From assembly GCA_024280755.1 (NCBI GenBank), contig JAJRPN010000035.1, positions 1-56,280 of the forward strand: 56,280 bases of DNA, in the 5' to 3' direction. Source of the stretch: Planctomycetota bacterium. GTDB lineage: Bacteria; Planctomycetota; Phycisphaerae; Phycisphaerales; UBA1924. Positions 50,901 to 56,280 of the stretch are shown here, one piece after another. Made by a program: the position numbers and the translations under genes. Positions within the stretch are counted from its first letter, which is position 1; the number at the start of each line of letters is the position of its first letter. The notes beneath the pieces were generated by a model. That model had not been told where the DNA came from. It worked only from the letters and a program-made list of their open reading frames with translations, and searched no databases.

Positions 50901-51491
50901 CTATTCTGATTTTTTGCGGGTATCTGGTGCAAGGATCACGCCGACATTCACGAGCTTTGCATCTTCGCTTGGGCGTGAGTTCTGACAGATCTCCCAGATC
51001 CGTTCGATATGTTCGTTGATCTCTTTGAGTGTTTCTTCATCAACCCACGCACAAGATGCCCCTGCGTATGTATCTCGCTGGGGGCCTCGAACGACCGCAT
51101 CAGGCTGTGCCGTTGCTCGATCGTGCAACCTTGCCATGAGCCGACCGACCGCTTTGCCATACGCCTGGTGATACGCAACATTTTCTGGATCTTTGAAGTT
51201 GTGTTTGGTGCCTACGGTTCGAGCGATGGGGCGATAGAGTTGTTCCCATCGTTTACTCATAAGCCGAGCGTCGGCTTCAAGGATCAACCCGGCATCGACA
51301 AGTTGTTCAATGTGTGGATAGAGCGATGTTCGAGATCGCCCTGTGAATGCAGCAATCTCGGCGGTCGAACATTCTTCAAGGGCGCAGACCGCATTGAGCA
51401 CTTCAACTCGAATTGGGCTGGCGAGGACCCACATCTCTGCGGGGTCATAGATGACATGAACATTTTTAATTGGCTTCGATTTTTTACTCAT
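50901..51491 (-). CDS. ArsR-like winged-helix transcriptional regulator
   Basis: 196 residues from M-S-K-K-S-K-P-I-K-N; the longer frame to 51623 is not supported. Residues ~20-85 form a winged helix: W-V-L-A-S-P-I-R-V-E-V-L-N-A-V, C-S-T-A-E-I-A-A-F-T-G-R-S-R-T-S-L-Y-P-H-I-E-Q-L-V-D-A-G-L-I is the HTH with recognition helix. The C-terminal half (about 110-195) is helical and may form a dimer or sense a ligand. No metal-binding Cys motif is seen. It is the only gene on the minus strand within the dockerin cluster and is divergent from the small Cys-rich ORF and the protease gene, so it may regulate them; inference. Confidence 0.8.
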   Translation of the reverse strand: MSKKSKPIKNVHVIYDPAEMWVLASPIRVEVLNAVCALEECSTAEIAAFTGRSRTSLYPHIEQLVDAGLILEADARLMSKRWEQLYRPIARTVGTKHNFKDPENVAYHQAYGKAVGRLMARLHDRATAQPDAVVRGPQRDTYAGASCAWVDEETLKEINEHIERIWEICQNSRPSEDAKLVNVGVILAPDTRKKSE

Positions 51492-51682
51492 CTGATCTCT
51501 GGTATAAATTTCAAAAATACCCCAAACACTTGCAAGCGAATAGCCCTGCATATGGGTGTATACACGATATCCAAGATTTGGTTTCTCTGCCTCGTTCAAA
51601 GACGAAAAAACACACCGATTCATGCTGAATGAATTCTCAATCTAGCAACTACTTTCATGGTACCAATTCTGTATAACTATGG

Positions 51683-51688
51683 TACACT
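51683..51688 (+). promoter_or_regulatory. Candidate -10 element upstream of the Cys-rich ORF and protease gene
   Basis: TACACT preceded by ATGG, the same TGGTACACT sequence as before the 39883 gene. It lies 35 bases before the small ORF start. No clear -35 box. Confidence 0.35.
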
Positions 51689-51722
51689 CTTTTTATCAGA
51701 CCCATCTCGCACAAGGGTTTCT

Positions 51723-51839
51723 ATGAAGGGGAAAATCACAATCTGTTCGAAGACTTGTTCGCTCTCGCTATTCTGCGGGCTTTCAGTTTTGTGCGGCATC
51801 AATACAGATTGTGCCTCGTGTATCAAACGAGGAAAATAA
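51723..51839 (+). CDS. Small cysteine-rich peptide
   Basis: 38 residues with six Cys, AGGG 6 bases before ATG. A basic N-terminus, a hydrophobic core (S-L-S-L-F-C-G-L-S-V-L-C-G-I) and a C-terminal C-A-S-C-I-K-R-G-K. It lies between a promoter-like element and the protease start (38 bases away). It could be a leader peptide, an exported peptide, or chance; no family recognised. Confidence 0.35.
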   Translation: MKGKITICSKTCSLSLFCGLSVLCGINTDCASCIKRGK

Positions 51840-51876
51840 AAAACCTGAGTTCATCAGGAAAAAAGAGGAAACGAAA

Positions 51877-54012
51877 ATGAAACGACGCAGGACTACTGCC
51901 TCACTCGCAGCGATCGCTGCGATGGGCACACTCATCGCAACGGGTGCTTCGGCAGCCAATCAAGACCCAACGCTCCAAGAAGGACAACGCCCGGTTGTCA
52001 CCGAGGGCGCACCGGTCACTCCGATCTCAGGACTCAATATTCCTGAGCTATTCTCAACCAAGGTCTCACAAGACCGCAAGCATGTATTACCCCATCCGCC
52101 AATCGATCAGATCCCCTGGATCCCAATGCCAGACACCGACGGGGTAGGTATCCGAACTGATCACACCAGCGGCGACCGCTCTGTTGTATCACATGACGCA
52201 CTCACCGGCGTCACCAGCAAACTCGCTGTCCAACTCCCATCGAATGCGATCGGCGGACAGAGTGTTGAAGGCGACTACCCTGGGTTCGGCAATAAGATCG
52301 ATACCTACGAAGAAACGCTCGAATCATTCGGGAGTATGTCAATTGCAGGTAGTTTGAACACTTGGCCTCGCTCTGGTAATGTAAAAATCGTCATGAGGTT
52401 TACCGATACCAATGGCAACTTCCGTTGGTTCGCTTGCTCGGGCTCGATGCAAGACTCAGGTGTTGTGCTTGTTGCAGCTCACTGTGTGTTCAACCGTTCA
52501 GCAAGCATCAACGACTGGGCTGATATCATCTATATCTACCCAGCATGGGACGGCGTAAACAACAACGGCCCGTTTGGTGCTCCAGATAGTGGCGAAGTAA
52601 TTCAGAACTTTGGCTATGCTTTCGGCACAACATTCCTCGCTGGTAGCGGGTATGTCAACAGTGGTGATTTTGACGCCGACATCGGCTTGATTCGTATTTC
52701 TCGTGGATCAAGCCGAAATATCGGTATGCTCACCGGGTGGTACTCTTGGGCATGGGGCGGAAGCTGTGCGTCGATCCAATCACGCACCTATAACAACTTC
52801 TCATACCCATCAGAAAACTGTCCGACCGCAGGAATGCACAACGGGCGAGATATGTACTTCTGGTCAGGCTCAATCGATAATTGCCCTGACAACCAGATGG
52901 AACTGAGCACCGGAGGCAACTGTCTCGACACCGTCTGGGGCGGCATGTCCGGATCAGGAATGTACTACATTGATGGCGGTACTCGCTATGTCCATGCGGT
53001 CTGCTCAACTTCAAACCGAACCACTTGGGGACGGTACTGTAAGTTCTGGGAAGGCTTTGTCAACAGCATGGTCGATTACGAAAATGCTACCCGTGGAAAT
53101 GCCTTTGATATCGAAGCATTGCAGTTCCGTGCGGGTGGCTCAACAAGCGTCTTCCAAGGCCAAGCACTTGATGCCGGGGCAACTGTTTCGATCGCGAATG
53201 CGACCAACAACAACCCGGCTGCAGATTCATACACCCTGCGTGTTTACCTCTCAACAAACAACAACATCTCGTCGGGTGATACACTCTTGGCGACATGGAA
53301 CTACAACACTGATTTTGCAGCAATGCAGACCAGAACATTCAATGTTCCAGCACCAACTATCCCGCTCGATACCCCTCCGGGTACCTACTGGATTGGTGTA
53401 GAAATTGACCCGAGTGAAGACGGTACTTCGTCTAACAACGATACCGACACATGGGACGCCCAGCAGATCACCGTGCTTGAAGCACATCCAGATCTCAACG
53501 CGACCCTATCAAATGCTGTTGCAGGCACTTACTACCGAGGCCAATCTGTCTCGGTTACACACAGAACATACAACGATGGCGAACGCATCTCGGGCGATGT
53601 TCATCTTGAGTTCCGTGCATCAACCAACAACTTTATCTCAATCTTTGATACGCTGATGGAAGAACGCAACTACAGCCCATTGACTGTTGGCAACAGCCAC
53701 TGGTTCGTATCAACTGTGCAGATCCCTGCGGATCTCAATCCGGGCACATACTTCATCGGCACCATTGTTTCTGAATCGCTTGGGCTCGAAACAAACACAA
53801 CCAACAACTGGGTATCAGATATTGACACCATTACAGTGCTTGAATGCCCCGCTGATCTCAATGGCGACGGCGTGCTCAACTTCTTTGATGTCTCGGCATT
53901 CCTCGCTGCGTTCAACGCAATGGATCCGATCGCAGACTTCAATAACGATGGCGTATTCAACTTCTTTGATGTTTCGGCATTCTTGAACACCTACGCAATC
54001 GGTTGTCCATAA
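51877..54012 (+). CDS. Secreted trypsin-like serine protease with CARDB domains and GC-type dockerin
   Basis: 711 residues from M-K-R-R-R-T-T-A-S-L (GAGG 8 bases upstream). Signal peptide ends G-A-S-A-A-N. A pro-region (to ~160) precedes a chymotrypsin-fold domain: L-V-A-A-H-C (His202), D-F-D-A-D-I-G-L-I-R (Asp268) and W-G-G-M-S-G-S-G (Ser358), with paired Cys nearby. Two CARDB-type beta-sandwich domains follow (about 435-535 and 540-650), with A-D-S-Y-T-L-R-V-Y-L-S and S-G-D-V-H-L-E-F-R-A-S. The tail starts C-P-A-D-L-N-G-D-G-V and ends A-I-G-C-P. It could process exported proteins, including neighbours in the cluster; substrate unknown. A terminator follows. Confidence 0.9.
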   Translation: MKRRRTTASLAAIAAMGTLIATGASAANQDPTLQEGQRPVVTEGAPVTPISGLNIPELFSTKVSQDRKHVLPHPPIDQIPWIPMPDTDGVGIRTDHTSGDRSVVSHDALTGVTSKLAVQLPSNAIGGQSVEGDYPGFGNKIDTYEETLESFGSMSIAGSLNTWPRSGNVKIVMRFTDTNGNFRWFACSGSMQDSGVVLVAAHCVFNRSASINDWADIIYIYPAWDGVNNNGPFGAPDSGEVIQNFGYAFGTTFLAGSGYVNSGDFDADIGLIRISRGSSRNIGMLTGWYSWAWGGSCASIQSRTYNNFSYPSENCPTAGMHNGRDMYFWSGSIDNCPDNQMELSTGGNCLDTVWGGMSGSGMYYIDGGTRYVHAVCSTSNRTTWGRYCKFWEGFVNSMVDYENATRGNAFDIEALQFRAGGSTSVFQGQALDAGATVSIANATNNNPAADSYTLRVYLSTNNNISSGDTLLATWNYNTDFAAMQTRTFNVPAPTIPLDTPPGTYWIGVEIDPSEDGTSSNNDTDTWDAQQITVLEAHPDLNATLSNAVAGTYYRGQSVSVTHRTYNDGERISGDVHLEFRASTNNFISIFDTLMEERNYSPLTVGNSHWFVSTVQIPADLNPGTYFIGTIVSESLGLETNTTNNWVSDIDTITVLECPADLNGDGVLNFFDVSAFLAAFNAMDPIADFNNDGVFNFFDVSAFLNTYAIGCP

Positions 54013-54039
54013 CTCAATAACCAATACATCCAAACTCTC

Positions 54040-54064
54040 AACCGGGCCTTGTGCCCGGTTTTTT
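54040..54064 (+). terminator. Terminator after the protease gene
   Basis: AACCGGGC (54040-54047) with GCCCGGTT (54053-54060), loop CTTGT, followed by TTTT. Confidence 0.9.
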
Positions 54065-54090
54065 GTATCCATATTTGATGCACAGCAACT

Positions 54091-54120
54091 AAAAAACCCC
54101 GACTCGTATGAGCCGGGGTT
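54091..54120 (-). terminator. Terminator of the transketolase gene
   Basis: On the minus strand CCCCGGCTC / GAGTCGGGG with a short loop (one mismatch), followed by TTTTTT; it lies 28 bases beyond the stop codon. Confidence 0.9.
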
Positions 54121-54147
54121 GAATAAATCAAGATTCAATACGCTAGA

Positions 54148-56118
54148 TCAAACAGCGACGCCAAGGAGTTCCATCACCTTGTTGGCGATGTCTTGGGCGG
54201 ATAGGCCACACATATCGAGCATTTCGTCTGCGGTGCGTGCGCTCTTTGGGATTCGCTTGACATACATCTGTGCGAGTTCGAAACCGTCGCCAGATTCCAT
54301 CAACGCATCAGCGATCGCCGAGCCAAGCCCGCCGCCGTAGTTATCTTCGAGGCTGATGACGAAGCCGCCGTTCTCGCCGACGATGTCGAGGAGCTTGTCG
54401 GTATCGAATGGGATCGAATACATATCGAGCAGCGTTGCGCTCACGCCAGCCTTATCGAGTAGTTCGACCGCCTTGTTGCCTTCATGAACCATAATCCCCG
54501 AAGCTGCAAGAACAATGTCGCGTCCTTCTGCGAGTGTTTCGAACCCGCCGAGGTTAAAGACATGATCGTCAGAATAGAGCAACTCCGTATCAGCACGAAT
54601 CGTTCGCATGTAACACATCGATTCATACTCGGCCATCACGCCGGTAAGTGCATACGCGGCATAGGCGTCTGCTGGTTGAAGCACATAGCAACCAGGGTTG
54701 CCGTTATGATCGGTCATGGTCGAGAACGAACGGAACCAGGCGACATCGGGGAGCGACATCTGGCTTGGGCCGTCGGCTGCCAAGGTAATCCCAGCATGTG
54801 ACCCAACGAGCTTGATGTTCGATCCTGAGTTCATCGCCATTTCGATCTGGTCATATGCACGGTTCATAAACTTGGCAAAGGTCGAACAGAACGGCATCTT
54901 GCCCGCAGCACTCATACCTACACCAACCGAAACCATATTCTGCTCGGCGATCTTGCACTCTATAAATCGTGAATCAAGACCTGTACCTTTCTTGAAGGTT
55001 TCTGCAAAGGTCGAGTTGGAAACATCCGCATCGAGTACAACAACATCGGTGTTGATTCCGCCCAAAGCACGAAGTGCAACGCCGTAGGCTTTACGGGTTG
55101 CGAACTTGCCTGATGCAAGCACATGCCCCATATCCATCGCTTCCATCGCAGCACTCAAAGGCGGGAGTTCCGCATCATTTACCGTTGCTTCAGTCGCTTC
55201 GGTTGGAGGCTGAATTGTGAACTCATCAGTACCACTCAACGCACTCGTAAGTTCGATGCGTCGTTCGGCGATTTCGCTCAGTGCCTTTTCGAGCGCGTCA
55301 CCTGTTGCAGGCTTGCCATGCCAGCCGCCACCTTGCATTGATGGTGCACCCCAGCCTTTGACCGTCTTGGCGACCACCGCGATGGGCTTGGTGTTTTCAT
55401 CTGCTGAGATCGCGATGAACTTATCGAACGCGTCTTTGATCTGGTTTGGTGCGTGGCCATCAATGTTGATGACTTCGAACCCAAATGCTTGAAGCTTGTG
55501 GGTGATCACTTCAGCGCTTTGTTGACCTGACACGCGATCGGCTTGGCCGTACTCGTTGCAGTTGAAGATCGTACAGACATTCGTGAGTTTGTGATCAACG
55601 ATAAAGTCGAGTGCTTCGCTGACCTGTCCTTCGCGCGATTCGCCATCGCCGATGATACAGAAGACTCGCTTGTCGAGCCCGTCGATCCGGGCAGCTTTGG
55701 CAACACCCGCTGCGACGCTCAAGCCTTGGCCGAGCGATCCGGTTGCTGCGTCAAAGAAATCGACGCCTTCCATTGGATTTGGATGCCCGTCAAGAACAGA
55801 ATTCCAATCGCGTAATGTGGACAAATCATCGATAGTCAGTTTGCGTTTATCTTCTTCTTTACCAACAACTACGCCAAGGGTCGCCATTGCTGCGTAGACC
55901 ACAGGAACCGCGTGACCAGCCGAGAGAACTAAGCGATCTGAGGTTGGGTAGTTTGGATAGTCCGGGCTCCAACGCATCGACGAGAACATGAGCGTCGTAA
56001 CGATGTGTCCGATACTCATGGCGGTGGTTGGGTGACCAGTGCCTGATGCAGCGGTCATCTCTAGGCTTAACCGATCGAGTTCGAGTGCTTGTGCATGTAC
56101 TGCAGCTTCGTATGACAT
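54148..56118 (-). CDS. tkt: Transketolase
   Basis: 656 residues from M-S-Y-E-A-A-V-H-A-Q-A (AAGGA 7 bases upstream); the frame continuing upstream to 56277 is a leader, not protein. Transketolase moves two-carbon units between sugar phosphates with thiamine diphosphate in the pentose phosphate pathway. Motifs: S-G-T-G-H-P-T-T-A-M-S, the ThDP site I-I-G-D-G-E-S-R-E-G-Q-V-S-E-A with N-C-N-E-Y-G-Q, V-V-L-D-A-D-V-S-N-S-T and the second-domain E-C-K-I-A-E-Q-N-M-V with Glu for cofactor activation. Full length. Convergent with the protease gene. Confidence 0.95.
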   Translation of the reverse strand: MSYEAAVHAQALELDRLSLEMTAASGTGHPTTAMSIGHIVTTLMFSSMRWSPDYPNYPTSDRLVLSAGHAVPVVYAAMATLGVVVGKEEDKRKLTIDDLSTLRDWNSVLDGHPNPMEGVDFFDAATGSLGQGLSVAAGVAKAARIDGLDKRVFCIIGDGESREGQVSEALDFIVDHKLTNVCTIFNCNEYGQADRVSGQQSAEVITHKLQAFGFEVINIDGHAPNQIKDAFDKFIAISADENTKPIAVVAKTVKGWGAPSMQGGGWHGKPATGDALEKALSEIAERRIELTSALSGTDEFTIQPPTEATEATVNDAELPPLSAAMEAMDMGHVLASGKFATRKAYGVALRALGGINTDVVVLDADVSNSTFAETFKKGTGLDSRFIECKIAEQNMVSVGVGMSAAGKMPFCSTFAKFMNRAYDQIEMAMNSGSNIKLVGSHAGITLAADGPSQMSLPDVAWFRSFSTMTDHNGNPGCYVLQPADAYAAYALTGVMAEYESMCYMRTIRADTELLYSDDHVFNLGGFETLAEGRDIVLAASGIMVHEGNKAVELLDKAGVSATLLDMYSIPFDTDKLLDIVGENGGFVISLEDNYGGGLGSAIADALMESGDGFELAQMYVKRIPKSARTADEMLDMCGLSAQDIANKVMELLGVAV

Positions 56119-56160
56119 GTGTGTATCCTTACTTGTTAAACAGGCATTGCTTGTCGCAAT

Positions 56161-56268
56161 TTTGTCGTTGTGATGCTGTGTGTGGTGCGATTCAAAACGA
56201 CAAACGCCGTGGCTTCTATGGATTCTCCGCGCCTCTACACGAGGAGTTAGGTTCCTAGAGCACGGCGT
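56161..56268 (-). other. Structured leader upstream of the transketolase gene
   Basis: Two inverted repeats: TTTGTCGTT (56161-56169) with AACGACAAA (56196-56204), and ACGCCGTG (56204-56211) with CACGGCGT (56261-56268), the second enclosing an inner CCTC / GAGG hairpin. Both lie between 43 and 150 bases upstream of the transketolase start on the minus strand. Confidence 0.5.
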
Positions 56269-56280
56269 GGCGTACATTCA

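Overview
The window looks like a chromosomal segment of a planctomycete of the class Phycisphaerae. Ten consecutive secreted proteins end in the same ~55-residue paired EF-hand tail (C-x-A-D-x-N-x-D-G ... FFDVSAFL ... G-C-P), known as the 'GC-type dockerin' and typical of that class. Futalosine-pathway MqnA, an LptB ATPase (outer membrane biogenesis), non-mevalonate Dxr and a lysine-rich RNase E/G fit the same placement. This assignment rests on reading protein families, not on a database search.

Layout. 1-1511: the right end of an IS3-family element, then a secreted-protein gene split by an in-frame TAA, with a (GAAGAG)8 tract upstream. 1644-9703: succinyl-CoA synthetase alpha chain, a two-domain kinase-like/deoxyribosyltransferase-like protein, a very glycine-rich secreted protein, a DUF4870 membrane protein, lptB with a PEGA lipoprotein, a membrane GAF-like protein and a NeuD-type acyltransferase. 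9704-10220: no protein gene, but paired elements and a strong minus-strand terminator, so possibly an RNA gene. 10221-14802: mqnA, a block of intergenic repeats, a DUF5063 gene, a divergent sigma-70-like factor and truB. 15018-24000: an AhpD-like protein, TetR regulator and thioredoxin (redox group), then mutS, cysS, a PAS-LuxR regulator, a CorC-type protein and ybeY. 24414-34348: a sugar epimerase, then a minus-strand series ptsI, RNase E/G, dxr, TPR-GT41 glycosyltransferase and sulfotransferase, the last three with ATGA-type overlaps. 34632-35846: rho. 36350-54012: ten GC-type dockerin proteins, all on the plus strand, interrupted only by one divergent winged-helix regulator. 54148-56118: transketolase.

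How the genes may work together. The dockerin block carries a di-heme peroxidase, a PQQ-type sugar dehydrogenase, a five-heme cytochrome, a trypsin-like protease and several beta-rich proteins without a known function. All have an N-terminal export signal and the same C-terminal module. The simplest reading is a set of exported proteins fixed to a common surface partner, some of which could form an extracellular oxidation/electron-transfer chain; this is inference. The GT41 glycosyltransferase and sulfotransferase could modify exported proteins, also inference.

Intergenic space is rich in dispersed repeats: three copies of a CTCTGCGTT / TTCCCCATTGCC element (one forms the signal peptide of a lipoprotein), three copies of a GGGGGAGG...CGGAGGGGGTCTT element, and nested palindromes. 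No tRNA, rRNA, CRISPR array or complete transposon was found.
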